A stretch of DNA of 48,672 bases from Acidobacteriaceae bacterium (GTDB lineage Bacteria > Acidobacteriota > Terriglobia > Bryobacterales > Bryobacteraceae): the NCBI GenBank assembly GCA_020247055.1, contig JADCJL010000007.1:1-48672 (forward strand), written 5' to 3'. Shown one piece after another: positions 1 through 8,861 of the stretch; position 1 is the stretch's first letter, and each line of letters opens with the position of its first letter. Made by a program: the position numbers and the translations under genes. The notes below the pieces were generated by a model. The model saw only the letters and a program-made list of their open reading frames with translations. It had not been told where the DNA came from and made no database searches.

Positions 1-738
1 GAACGCGGAGCCGTGGAACTCGTTGGTGCCGCTTTTGGTGACGACGTTGACGACGGCGCCGGAGGCGTTGGCGTATTCGGCGGAGAAGTTGTTTTTCTGC
101 ATGCTGAACTCCTGGACGGCGTCGGGGTTGGGGAAGACGCCGCTGAAGTTGCGATAGCTGTCGGTGTTCATGCCGCCATCGAGGGAGTAGGCGACGCCGT
201 TGCCGCGCGTACCGTTGACGGCGAAGGCGTTGCCTTCTCCGGTGCTGGTGCTGCGGGGGATGACCCCGGCCTGGATGGAGAGTAGTTGGGTGACGTCGCG
301 GCCGTTGAGCGGGAGGCCGACGATGCGCTGTTCGTCGACGAGGCCTTTGAGGGTGCCGGACTGGGTTTCGAGCAGGGGCGCGGCGGCGGAGACGGTGACG
401 GACTCCGACAGGGAGCCGACGGGGAGGGTGACATCGAGGGTGGCATTGTCATTGACGGCGAGACTGATGCCGGTGCGGACGATTTTTTGGAAGCCTGCTT
501 TGGAGATTTCGACCTTGTAGAGACCGACGGGGAGGAGCGGGATGGAGAAGGTTCCATCGGCGGCGGTCTGGCGGGTTTCCTGGAGGGAGGTTTGGGTGTT
601 GATGGCGGAGACGGCGGCGTCCGGGACGGCGGCGCCGCTGGGATCGCGGACGGTGCCGACGATGCGGGCGGTCGATTGGGCGAGGGTGGAGTGGGGGATC
701 AGGATGAGGGAGGCAAGGGTGAGGAGTAGGGTGCGCAT
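1..738 (-). CDS. TonB-dependent receptor, Oar-like, N-terminal part (runs off window)
   Basis: Outer-membrane receptor or transporter, presumably for large or complexed substrates; substrate unknown. The visible 246 codons start at an ATG at 738 and continue off the left edge without a stop. Residues 1-19 form a signal peptide ending LAQ, followed by a carboxypeptidase-regulatory (beta-sandwich) domain at about 22-105 (GTVRDPSGAAVPDAAV is typical). The start of the plug follows (LPLNGRDVTQLLSIQAGV, then VNVVTKSGTNEFHGSAF). The last stretch matches the plug-to-barrel region of acidobacterial Oar-like proteins, so the missing part is the barrel, probably 800 or more residues. It is divergent from the cytochrome/quinoprotein operon. 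Family is secure; substrate cannot be told. Confidence 0.88.
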   Translation of the reverse strand, partial: MRTLLLTLASLILIPHSTLAQSTARIVGTVRDPSGAAVPDAAVSAINTQTSLQETRQTAADGTFSIPLLPVGLYKVEISKAGFQKIVRTGISLAVNDNATLDVTLPVGSLSESVTVSAAAPLLETQSGTLKGLVDEQRIVGLPLNGRDVTQLLSIQAGVIPRSTSTGEGNAFAVNGTRGNGVAYSLDGGMNTDSYRNFSGVFPNPDAVQEFSMQKNNFSAEYANASGAVVNVVTKSGTNEFHGSAF

Positions 739-1065
739 AGAGAGAGTAATCCAACCGTTATTGGTGAGGGCCGGTTCTTTTGAGCGCGGAAAGGCGGCAC
801 CGTGAGTGGGCCAGCGTTTCGGGTGCGGAAGAACCAGCGTTAAGAATTATACATCTGTGTTTTCGCCTGATTGTGGTGGCTCGTGCTGGCCTGACCGGCG
901 CTGAGTGGGTTGGGTAGCCCAGGAGGGAACATGGGCGGACCCGGGACGAACGAAAGGGATGCGTTGCTACGGCGGAACTTTCAGGTCACGAATGGGAGAT
1001 GCCGGAAGCTGGCAGGCCACGCTGATAACCGGGTGACGGGCCACCCTTATACAATCAGAGGAGCT
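739..1065. other. Gene-free divergent intergenic region
   Basis: This 327-bp gap separates the divergent TonB receptor and the cytochrome/quinoprotein operon. It holds an AT-rich patch around 840-860 inside otherwise GC-rich sequence, with a perfect minus-strand TATAAT. An open frame runs in from 910 into the cytochrome gene, but its first 52 codons do not resemble a signal peptide or a protein domain. I see no RNA gene or operator repeat here. Confidence 0.6.
846..851 (-). promoter_or_regulatory. Candidate -10 box (TATAAT) for the left-edge TonB receptor
   Basis: Reading the minus strand, TATAAT is a perfect -10 hexamer about 108 nt upstream of the receptor ATG at 738. No convincing TTGACA-like -35 lies 16-18 nt upstream, so this is a suggestion from one hexamer and its AT-rich setting. 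Confidence 0.35.
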
Positions 1066-1902
1066 ATGATTTTGAGGCGAATCGGAATGGGCCTGCTGGT
1101 GGCTGGCGGGTTGTTGGGGCCGGCGGCGGTGGCGCAGCGAAGCGGTGGGTTTGTGCCGGGGCAGAAGCGGCCGCCGGGGGATCCGGTGGAGATTGCCCGG
1201 GGCAAGCAGGTGTACGGGATTTCGTGCCGGTCCTGCCACGGAGCGGATTTGCGGGGCGGAGACATGGGGGGCCCGAACCTGCTGCGGTCGCAGTTGACGT
1301 TGACCGACCGGGCGGGGGAGTTGATTGTTCCGGTGATCCAGGGGTCGCTGGCGCGGAGCGGGATGCCGGCGATCCCGATGAGTCCGGAGGACGCCAAGGC
1401 GGTGTCGGCGTATGTGCGCAGCGTGATGGACACGATTGGCGGGCAGGGGAAGCCGCCGAGTGAGATGGCGCCACCGTCCATTCTGGTAGGGAACGCGGCG
1501 GAGGGCGAGAAGTTTTTCGGGCAGAAGTGCGCGGGCTGCCACGCGGTGACGGGGGATTTGCGGGGGATCGCCACGCGGTTAGCCGATCCGAAGGTGCTGC
1601 AGAATACGTGGGTAGCCGGGGTGGTGCGCCGGGGCGGCTTCGGGACGCCGCGGGGGACCAAGCCGACGCTGGTGACGTTGACGCCGAAGACCGGCGCGCA
1701 GGTGCAAGGCAAGCTGGTGCGGATGGACGCTTTCCAGGTGACTTTGGAGCTGGAGGACGGAACGATCCGGTCGTTCGGGCGGGACGGCGAGTCGCCGCGG
1801 GTGGAGGTGAAGAACCCGCTGCAGCCGCACATTGACATGCTGCCGCAGCTGACGGATCAGAACATGCACGACGTAACGGCCTACCTGGTGACGATCAAAT
1901 GA
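1066..1902 (+). CDS. Diheme c-type cytochrome, partner of the quinoprotein
   Basis: Periplasmic electron carrier of 278 aa. The start at 1066 is chosen because AGAGGAG lies just upstream and the product then begins with a signal peptide (MILRRIGMGLLVAGGLLGPA, cut near AVAQ at 23-24). The frame is open back to 910, but that extension looks non-coding. Two heme motifs are visible: CRSCH at residues 54-58 and CAGCH at 155-159. The second lies in a domain that also contains a small beta-rich insert (about 200-250). The stop overlaps the start of the dehydrogenase by 4 nt (ATGA), so the two are translationally coupled. By position it should accept electrons from the quinoprotein. Confidence 0.88.
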   Translation: MILRRIGMGLLVAGGLLGPAAVAQRSGGFVPGQKRPPGDPVEIARGKQVYGISCRSCHGADLRGGDMGGPNLLRSQLTLTDRAGELIVPVIQGSLARSGMPAIPMSPEDAKAVSAYVRSVMDTIGGQGKPPSEMAPPSILVGNAAEGEKFFGQKCAGCHAVTGDLRGIATRLADPKVLQNTWVAGVVRRGGFGTPRGTKPTLVTLTPKTGAQVQGKLVRMDAFQVTLELEDGTIRSFGRDGESPRVEVKNPLQPHIDMLPQLTDQNMHDVTAYLVTIK

Positions 1903-3581
1903 CACGCTGTCTTGGATTTCTAGGCATTGGATTATGCGGCGCGGCGCTGTGGGCGCAGGGCGGGGGCGTGAGCCCGCAAGAGTTGGTGAAGCCTCTAAAA
2001 GAGCAGTGGCCGACTTACAACGGAGACTACTCGGGCCGGCGGTTCAGCCTGTTGAAAGAGGTCAATACGGCGACGGTGAAGAACCTGTCGCTGGCGTGGA
2101 TGATCCGGCTGACGCCGGGGATGCCGGGGCAGGGGGGAGGCGGGGGCCGTGGGCGGTTCGCGCCGCCGTCGCCGGCCAAGCTGATTGTGGGCGGCGAGGG
2201 GACGGGCGATCTGCAGTTGGGCGGGGGGACGATTAAGGCCTCTGTCCTGATGGTGGACGGGACGCTGTACTTCTCGATGCCGGATAACGCGTGGGCGGTG
2301 GACGCGCGGGACGGGCGGGAGCTGTGGCACTACTACTGGAAGACGAAGGGCGGCACGCACATCGGCAACCGTGGGCTGGCGATGTGGAACAACTACCTCT
2401 ACATGGAGACGCCGGACAACTATCTGGTGTCGCTCGAGGCGAAGACGGGCAAGGAGCGCTGGCACAAGCCGATTGCGGATTTGGAGCAGGGTTATTTTTC
2501 GACGCCGGCGCCGGTGGTGGCGGGGAACCATGTGCTGGTGGGGACGGGGAATGACATTGATTCGCCGGGGTTCCTGCAGTCGTTCGACCCGGAGACGGGC
2601 GAGTTGCAATGGAAGACGTATATGGTGCCGATGAAGAAGGGGGATCCGGGGCTCGAGACCTGGGCGAGCCTGGACGCGGCGCGGCACGGGGGCGGGCAGA
2701 CGTGGATTCCGGGGGCGTACGACCCGGAGACGAAGCTGTACATTATCGGCACCGGGAATCCGACGCCGGCGTACACGACGGGGAAGCGGGGCGACGGGGA
2801 TAACCTGTATACGTGCTCGCTGGTGGCGCTCGATGTGGAGACGGGGAAGATCCGCTGGCATTACCAGACCTCGCCGCACGATCTGCACGATTATGACTCG
2901 GCGCAGACGCCGATTCTGGCGGATATGCCGTTTAACGGCAAGATGCGGAAGTTGGTGATGACGGCGGCGCGGAACGGCTACTTCTTTACGCTGGACCGGG
3001 TGACGGGGGAGCGGCTGGTAAGTGCGAAGTATGGGATGCACACCAATTGGGCGAAGGGGCTGAACCGGAACGGTGCTCCGGACCACGATCCGAGGAAGGA
3101 TCCGACCGTGGGCGGGGCGCTGGTGTCGCCAACGGCTGAGGGTACGGTGAACTGGCAACCGCCGGCGTTTTCGCCGGATACGGGGCTGTTTTATGTGCCG
3201 GAATGGAATGCGTTTTCGATTTTTTATCTGACGGAGCTGGATCCGCGGGGATCGATGGGGTTAGGGGGGAAAGAGGAGGTCGGGGTGGGGTCGCCGGGGG
3301 ATTACCTGAGCGCGATTGACTACAAGACGGGAAAGGTGGCTTGGCGTCACCGCTGGTACGGCACGGGCGGGGGCGGGGGACTGCTCGCCACGGCGGGCGG
3401 ACTGGTGTTTGCGGGGGACGGGCAGAGCAACTTTGTGGCGCACGACGCGCGGACGGGGAAGCCGTTGTGGCATACGCGGATTGGGAACATTTCGAACGCG
3501 CCGCAGACGTATCTGCTGGACGGGCACCAGTATGTGACGGTGGCGACGGGCGATGTGCTGTGGGCGTTTGTTTTGAACTGA
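1899..3581 (+). CDS. PQQ-type alcohol dehydrogenase-like quinoprotein
   Basis: Exported eight-bladed beta-propeller of 560 aa in the PQQ-dependent methanol/ethanol dehydrogenase family, expected to oxidise an alcohol and pass electrons to a cytochrome c. The signal peptide is residues 1-20 (ending LWAQG). Propeller repeats of the type LDVETGKIRWHYQ recur. HDLHDYDSAQTP at about residue 330 matches the family region carrying the catalytic Asp. There are only three cysteines and no adjacent pair, so the vicinal disulfide of classical methanol dehydrogenase is absent. Acidobacteria carry a known group of such proteins annotated as empty quinoproteins because PQQ biosynthesis genes are missing from the genomes; this may be one. 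It is coupled to the upstream cytochrome. Confidence 0.85.
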   Translation: MTRCLGFLGIGLCGAALWAQGGGVSPQELVKPLKEQWPTYNGDYSGRRFSLLKEVNTATVKNLSLAWMIRLTPGMPGQGGGGGRGRFAPPSPAKLIVGGEGTGDLQLGGGTIKASVLMVDGTLYFSMPDNAWAVDARDGRELWHYYWKTKGGTHIGNRGLAMWNNYLYMETPDNYLVSLEAKTGKERWHKPIADLEQGYFSTPAPVVAGNHVLVGTGNDIDSPGFLQSFDPETGELQWKTYMVPMKKGDPGLETWASLDAARHGGGQTWIPGAYDPETKLYIIGTGNPTPAYTTGKRGDGDNLYTCSLVALDVETGKIRWHYQTSPHDLHDYDSAQTPILADMPFNGKMRKLVMTAARNGYFFTLDRVTGERLVSAKYGMHTNWAKGLNRNGAPDHDPRKDPTVGGALVSPTAEGTVNWQPPAFSPDTGLFYVPEWNAFSIFYLTELDPRGSMGLGGKEEVGVGSPGDYLSAIDYKTGKVAWRHRWYGTGGGGGLLATAGGLVFAGDGQSNFVAHDARTGKPLWHTRIGNISNAPQTYLLDGHQYVTVATGDVLWAFVLN

Positions 3582-3587
3582 GAACGC

Positions 3588-4862
3588 CTACGGTTGGGCG
3601 GGAGGCTGGTGGCGATCCCAGACATGCACCGCGAGGACGCGGGGGCCGGCGGGGGCTTGGCGGATGACGTTGGTCTGCAACACGACCTGAAGATTCCGCT
3701 GCTCCCAGTTTTTGGGGGCGCGCCGTTCGAATTCGGCAAAGGTGCCGGGGTCGGTGAGGAAGGCGCCGGCCGCTTCGGTACCGTATTGGAGGATGCCGGC
3801 GAGGAAGACCATGACTTTGCCGGAGTGGGGGTCGAAGACCCGGGTGACGATGGCGTAGTCGACGTCGCTGTTGGCGGAGGGCCAGACGCGGGTGAGAGAC
3901 CACGGGCGGGAGTTCTGGTTACGGTCGACGACGGCGAGGCGCTCCTCACCGGAGGGCAGTTGTTCGGCGTGGAACGAGAAGCGGAGGTCGCGGGTCATTT
4001 CGAGAGTCCACTGGTTGTTGAAGGCGCCGATGAGGAGGGTGGGGTGTTTGCGGAGTTCTCCGAAGCTGAGGCCACTGCCGACGCGGACCGATAGGGGCTT
4101 TTGGCGGCGGGCGAACATTTCGCTGAGGCGGGCGGCGACGAGGGCATCGGCCGCGGAGACATAGCGGTCTTCGAGGCGAACCATGGCGCTGGAGGGTGGG
4201 GGCGGGAGGGTGGCGAGGCGGTCCCATTGACGCTGCCGGGGTTGGTAGGCGACGGAGTGCCCGAGTCCGATGAGAACGGGGTGGGAGTCGGCGGTGACGG
4301 GTTCCCAAAACCGTTCGAGGGCGGAGGGTGCGGGAGGAGGGGTGGCTGGAGTGCGGTTGAAGGTGACAGCGCCCAGCAGGAGGGTGAGGAGAAGGGTGAT
4401 GAGGAGGAGGAGCGGGGTTTGCCAGGAGCGGCGGCGTGGCGCCGGGTTGGGCGTTTGCCGGGTGTCTTCCCAGCGGAACTCGGGCAGGTAGGAGCCCGGG
4501 GGGAGGACGATGGAGAGCGGCGATGAGGGTGAGGATTGGTAGAAGGCGGCCAGGCGCTTGCGGACGTCATTGGCGCCGACGCGGACGATGGAGTCGGCGG
4601 AGGGATCGTAGGCGTCGTCGCGACCAAAGACTTCGACGCCGATGATGCGCTCCTTGAGGAGATCATCGCGACCCTCGAGGGCCCGTTCGACGACGTATTC
4701 AAGGAACTGGCGTCCCCGGCGGGTGCTGCGGAACTCTTTGCTGGCGACGATCTCGGCCAGATGCCGGCGAACCGCTTCGGCCTTTTCCCGGTCGAGGACG
4801 GGGTGGGCGGCGGAGGGGGTAAGAGAGTTAGCCATGGCCGGGTTTTCTGCTGGTTCTAACAT
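3588..4862 (-). CDS. Membrane-bound regulator with N-terminal winged-helix-like domain
   Basis: Protein of 424 aa in three parts: an N-terminal cytoplasmic domain (about 22-130), one transmembrane helix (about 149-168, LLLLITLLLTLLLGAV), and an extracytoplasmic C-terminal domain of about 250 aa. The N-terminal block, with FLEYVVERALEG, LKERIIGVEVFGR, YDPSADSIVRV and LPPGSYLPEF, is a module seen repeatedly in Solibacter-type genomes. Its ending resembles the DNA-recognition helix and wing of OmpR/PhoB-type domains, so I infer a ToxR/CadC-like one-component regulator. The C-terminal domain is not recognised. It is divergent from the large TonB receptor and ends 6 bp from the convergent quinoprotein gene. 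An alternative start at 4835 would place phased CTAAC repeats upstream of the gene. Confidence 0.65.
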   Translation of the reverse strand: MLEPAENPAMANSLTPSAAHPVLDREKAEAVRRHLAEIVASKEFRSTRRGRQFLEYVVERALEGRDDLLKERIIGVEVFGRDDAYDPSADSIVRVGANDVRKRLAAFYQSSPSSPLSIVLPPGSYLPEFRWEDTRQTPNPAPRRRSWQTPLLLLITLLLTLLLGAVTFNRTPATPPPAPSALERFWEPVTADSHPVLIGLGHSVAYQPRQRQWDRLATLPPPPSSAMVRLEDRYVSAADALVAARLSEMFARRQKPLSVRVGSGLSFGELRKHPTLLIGAFNNQWTLEMTRDLRFSFHAEQLPSGEERLAVVDRNQNSRPWSLTRVWPSANSDVDYAIVTRVFDPHSGKVMVFLAGILQYGTEAAGAFLTDPGTFAEFERRAPKNWEQRNLQVVLQTNVIRQAPAGPRVLAVHVWDRHQPPAQP

Positions 4863-4880
4863 CGCCTAACCTGCCCTAAC
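4856..4880. repeat. Three CTAAC repeats at exact 10-bp spacing
   Basis: CTAAC occurs at 4856-4860, 4866-4870 and 4876-4880, one helical turn apart, with a degenerate CTAAA at 4888-4892. The repeats lie between the membrane regulator and the divergent TonB receptor and straddle the upstream candidate start of the regulator. This is the layout of an operator bound by a winged-helix factor on one DNA face; that role is inferred. Confidence 0.5.
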
Positions 4881-5001
4881 CGCGATGCTAAACGACTCGA
4901 TTGATTGATGTTTCGGTTGGGTTACGGGATTCACTGTTTCTAGCCTTGACGGTGGCCGAGGGCGGCTCCAGGATGCGGTAAGGACCAAGGAGATTCCTGC
5001 C

Positions 5002-8000
5002 ATGAACCGTCTTGTTCGAAATAGCCTTTGGCTAACTGCCGTTGCTCTGGCGCCCTGGGTGGCGCCCGCGCAGGTCATCACCGGCACCATACTGGGAACG
5101 ATCACCGATCCTTCGGGGGCGCCAGTCAAGGGTGCGAAGGTGAAGATTGTTAACACGGGGACCAACATCGTTACCCAGACGAGTTCCAACGATGCGGGGG
5201 AGTACGTACAGCCGTACCTGCCGACGGGGACGTACGACGTGACGGTGGAGGCGACCGGATTCAAGAGTTACCGCTCGACCGGGGTGACATTGACGCTGGA
5301 CTCGAAGGTCCGGATTGATGCCGCCCTGGCGCTGGGGGCGGTGCAGGAGACGGTGGAGGTGCGGGCCAATGCACTGGCGCTGCAGACGGACTCGACGGAC
5401 TTGAACGCGACCATTTCGACCAACATCATGGCGAGCGTGCCCAACATTGGGCGGAGCCCGACCTACTACATGGCGACGATTCCGGGGGTGGTGCCACGGG
5501 GGAATTTTGAGGGTACCGGCAACTTTGCGACCGGCGACGGAGCGCGGGCGCAGTTTTCGAATTTTGCGGTGAACGGGTCGCGCCCGATTTCGACCGAGGT
5601 TCTGCTGGACGGGGCACCGAACACCGGGGCGGCGTTCAACGAGATTATTACGGTGCCAAACCTGGATGCGATCGGCGATATGAAGGTGATCACGAATGCG
5701 TATTCGGCCGAGTACGGGCGGGCGTCGGGCGGGGTGATCAGCTTTGGCACCAAGAGCGGGACCAATCAGTTTCACGGCGCGATTTATGATTACTGGCGCA
5801 ACTCGGCGTTGAACGCCAACGACTTCGGGCGCAACAGTTTCGGAAGAACGCCGGCGGGTACGCCGGTGCGGGAGAAGGGTGTTTTCAACATCCACCAGTT
5901 TGGGGCGAACCTGTCGGGTCCGGTGCGTCTGCCGAATTACGACGGCAAGAACCGGACGTTCTTCTTTTTCGCCTACGAAGGGAACCGCCGGGTGGAGGAT
6001 GCCTCGGCGTTTCTGACGGTGCCGACGGCGCGGGAGCGGAACGGCGATTTTTCGCAGACGGTGGCGCAGTTCCGCAATCCGGCCAACGGGCAGTTGGAGG
6101 TGACGCCGCGGTTGGTGTTCAACCCCACGCCGGCCGGAGCGGCGGTGACGGAGGTTTCGGCCGGGCAGTTCCGGATCAACCGGGCGCCGTTTCTTGGTAA
6201 CGTCATTCCGCCGGCGATGATCAACCCGACGGGCAGGGCGCTGGTCAACAGCTATCCGCTGCCGAACATTCCGCCGCTGAACATTGACGGGACGGTGAAC
6301 TACTTTGACAGCAACGTGATCCGGACCGAGACGGACCAGTTCATCCTGAAGCTGGACCAGCAGTTCAACGACCGGCACCGCACGTTTTTTCGCTGGACTT
6401 CGGACTGGACGCTGAACACGCCGCCGGACCGGTTCCGGGGCGAGGGCGGGAACCGGGCGGCGACGCAGCAGTCGTTGACGCGGCAGTTCATTCCGACTTT
6501 TACGCTGGGCCATACGTGGACGAAGTCGGCGACGTCGTTGTTTGAGTTCCGGGCGAATGTGAACCGGCTGTCGCTGGTGAACGAGCCGCCGCAGGGGGTG
6601 AACACGGACTTGGCGGCGCTGGGTTTCGCGCCGGACATGATCCGGGTTCTGCAGAACAACCCGTTCCCGTTTGTGGTGCCGGGCGGGGGCTTCCCGGAGA
6701 TTGGTTTCCGCTTCTTCCAGCTCCAGCGGAATTTTTCGACGAATTCAAACTTTGTAGCGAACTACACGAAGATCCGCGGCAAGTGGACGCACAAGGCGGG
6801 CGGGGAGTACCGGCCGATGTTGAACAACTTCAATCAGCCGCGGGTACCGGGCATGATCTTCCGGGCGGATGAGAACTGGACGCGGGAGTGTACGGGTCCG
6901 GGCTGTCCGGCGCTGCCGCCGAACCGGGTGGAGGGTTACGTCCTGGCGGATGTGATGCTGGGGGCGATGCGGGGTGGGGATGCGGGTTCGCAGTTTGCGC
7001 AGAATGATCCGCGGGGCGCCTTCAAGAGCAGCTACTGGGGCTTCTACTCGCAGAATGACTGGAAGGTGACGCGGTCGTTGACGGTGAATCTGGGGGTGCG
7101 TTATGACCTGCAGATGCCGCTGACGGAGCGTTTCAACCGGTTGTCGCCATTTGACCCGTCGGCGAGAAACTTCCTGGGTTCGCCGGGGGCGTATCTGCTG
7201 GCGGGCCGGGACGGGATGAGCCGGTTTCAGATGGAGCCGGACTACCGGCAGTGGCAGCCGCGGTTGGGGATTGCATGGCGTCCTTTGGACAAGACGGTGA
7301 TCCGCACGGGCTACGGGATCAGTTTTGACCAGACGACCGGGGTCGGGTCGGGGCTGGAAGGTTTCGGTACGGATGCTTTTACGGCGCCGGCGTTTTCGCG
7401 GATCCGGCCGTTGAACAACCTGGATATTCTGGAGCGTCCGTTCAACAACAGTTTTAACGGAGGGGGCACGGTTCTGGCGGACAATGCGAACAACCCGCTT
7501 TTGTACGGGCGGAGCGTGGTGGCGATTACGCGGAATCAGCGGACGCCTTACATCCAGCAGTGGAACTTTACCGTGGAGCGGGAGCTGCCGAGCGGCATCA
7601 ACCTGCAAGTGAGCTACGTGGGGACAAAAGGTACGCGGCTGACGATTCAACAGCTGCCGATCAACGGGGTGAATGCGATGGATCCGCAAGTGCTGAACTC
7701 GGCACGGTCGACGTGGATTCAGACGGGCGTGAATCCGCTGAATCAGCTGATTGCGAATCCGCTGTTTGGCCGCATCCCGGCGTTCAATGCCGCGGTAGGC
7801 GGGGCGCAGGTGTCGCGGTTGCAGACGCTGCTGCCCTACCCGGCACTCCAGAACGTGACGTTGTTCCACCAGCGGTTTGGAAATTCGAACTATCACGCCC
7901 TGCAGGTGAATGTGCGGAGGGCGTACCGGTCCGGCTTGGAGATCGGCGGCAACTATACGTGGTCGAAGAGCATTGATATTGGCAACCACTTCTCCGTGAA

Positions 8001-8778
8001 CGGCGCGGGCAACACGGCCAACGGCGGTGGGGCGAGCTCGTTTACGCTGCGGGACTGGAACCTGGAGCGGAGCGTATCGAACTCGGACGTGCCGCACCGG
8101 GCGGTGATCTACTACGCTTACGATCTGCCTTTCGGCAAGGGGCAGCGGTGGGCGACGAGCGGGGTTCTGAATGCGTTGGCGGGAGGCTGGAAGATTGCGG
8201 GCGTGACGACGTTCTCGTCGGGATTACCGTTGAGCGTGGCAGGAGGCGGCTTCGGGCGTCCGGACCTGATCAGCGATCCGGTGCTCCCGAAGGAGTACCG
8301 GGTGTTTGGCGACGGGCGGACAGCGACGCGTTTGCCGGACGGGTCGTCGGTGGTGGTGCCCAACCGCCGGTTGCTGGTGTTCAACCCGAACGCGTTCCGG
8401 AACCGGGTTGTTTCGACGGCGAATCCTTCGGTCCCGGGCGCGACGATTGTGCAGAACGACCTGTATTGGTACGGGACCGCGCCGCGGTTTCTGGACGATG
8501 TGCGGAGCTTCGGGATCAACAACTGGAATCTGACGGTGTCGAAGACGGTGTCGATGGGGGAGCGGCTGCGGGCGGAGATTCGGGCGGAGGCGGTAAATGC
8601 CTTCAACCGGACGGAGTTTGGCGCCGGCGGCATTGACCGGAACTTCGGAGCGGCGAACCTGAATCCGAACCAGGGCCCGCTGGGCGCGTCGACGAACGCC
8701 AATTTTGGCACGGCGGACATTACGGCGATCGGAAGAACGCCGCGGTATCTGCAGATGGTGCTGCGTCTGCAGTTTTAA
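5002..8778 (+). CDS. TonB-dependent receptor, Oar-like, full length
   Basis: Outer-membrane receptor of 1258 aa, the normal size for the acidobacterial Oar-like family. AAGGAG precedes the ATG by about 10 nt. The signal peptide is about 1-23 (ending APAQ). A carboxypeptidase-regulatory domain follows at about 27-105 (GTITDPSGAPVKGAKV). The plug is at about 120-250, with VLLDGAPNTGAAFNEI and ISFGTKSGTNQFHG. The barrel ends in the aromatic terminus LRLQF expected for outer-membrane insertion. It uses strongly G-ending codons, like its neighbours to the left. It is divergent from the membrane regulator, which is the obvious candidate controller. The substrate is unknown. Confidence 0.92.
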   Translation: MNRLVRNSLWLTAVALAPWVAPAQVITGTILGTITDPSGAPVKGAKVKIVNTGTNIVTQTSSNDAGEYVQPYLPTGTYDVTVEATGFKSYRSTGVTLTLDSKVRIDAALALGAVQETVEVRANALALQTDSTDLNATISTNIMASVPNIGRSPTYYMATIPGVVPRGNFEGTGNFATGDGARAQFSNFAVNGSRPISTEVLLDGAPNTGAAFNEIITVPNLDAIGDMKVITNAYSAEYGRASGGVISFGTKSGTNQFHGAIYDYWRNSALNANDFGRNSFGRTPAGTPVREKGVFNIHQFGANLSGPVRLPNYDGKNRTFFFFAYEGNRRVEDASAFLTVPTARERNGDFSQTVAQFRNPANGQLEVTPRLVFNPTPAGAAVTEVSAGQFRINRAPFLGNVIPPAMINPTGRALVNSYPLPNIPPLNIDGTVNYFDSNVIRTETDQFILKLDQQFNDRHRTFFRWTSDWTLNTPPDRFRGEGGNRAATQQSLTRQFIPTFTLGHTWTKSATSLFEFRANVNRLSLVNEPPQGVNTDLAALGFAPDMIRVLQNNPFPFVVPGGGFPEIGFRFFQLQRNFSTNSNFVANYTKIRGKWTHKAGGEYRPMLNNFNQPRVPGMIFRADENWTRECTGPGCPALPPNRVEGYVLADVMLGAMRGGDAGSQFAQNDPRGAFKSSYWGFYSQNDWKVTRSLTVNLGVRYDLQMPLTERFNRLSPFDPSARNFLGSPGAYLLAGRDGMSRFQMEPDYRQWQPRLGIAWRPLDKTVIRTGYGISFDQTTGVGSGLEGFGTDAFTAPAFSRIRPLNNLDILERPFNNSFNGGGTVLADNANNPLLYGRSVVAITRNQRTPYIQQWNFTVERELPSGINLQVSYVGTKGTRLTIQQLPINGVNAMDPQVLNSARSTWIQTGVNPLNQLIANPLFGRIPAFNAAVGGAQVSRLQTLLPYPALQNVTLFHQRFGNSNYHALQVNVRRAYRSGLEIGGNYTWSKSIDIGNHFSVNGAGNTANGGGASSFTLRDWNLERSVSNSDVPHRAVIYYAYDLPFGKGQRWATSGVLNALAGGWKIAGVTTFSSGLPLSVAGGGFGRPDLISDPVLPKEYRVFGDGRTATRLPDGSSVVVPNRRLLVFNPNAFRNRVVSTANPSVPGATIVQNDLYWYGTAPRFLDDVRSFGINNWNLTVSKTVSMGERLRAEIRAEAVNAFNRTEFGAGGIDRNFGAANLNPNQGPLGASTNANFGTADITAIGRTPRYLQMVLRLQF

Positions 8779-8798
8779 GCGCGGCAAGGTAGAACGCG

Positions 8799-8830
8799 AG
8801 GCGGGCGAACGCAGCCGGGTTCGCCCGCCT
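8799..8830. terminator. 12-bp perfect hairpin between convergent genes
   Basis: AGGCGGGCGAAC at 8799-8810 pairs perfectly with GTTCGCCCGCCT at 8819-8830 around an 8-nt loop. It lies 20 bp after the TonB receptor stop and 31 bp beyond the end of the convergent hydrolase. No T-run follows on either strand, so it is a hairpin terminator or mRNA end-stabiliser rather than a textbook intrinsic terminator. Confidence 0.6.
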
Positions 8831-8861
8831 GGCTATTTCCGGGCGAGTGGGGCGGGGGAGG

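Noticed and set aside
910-1065. N-terminal extension of the cytochrome c frame back to 910
   Set aside because: The extra 52 residues have no domain or signal peptide, while ATG 1066 has AGAGGAG and a clear signal peptide.
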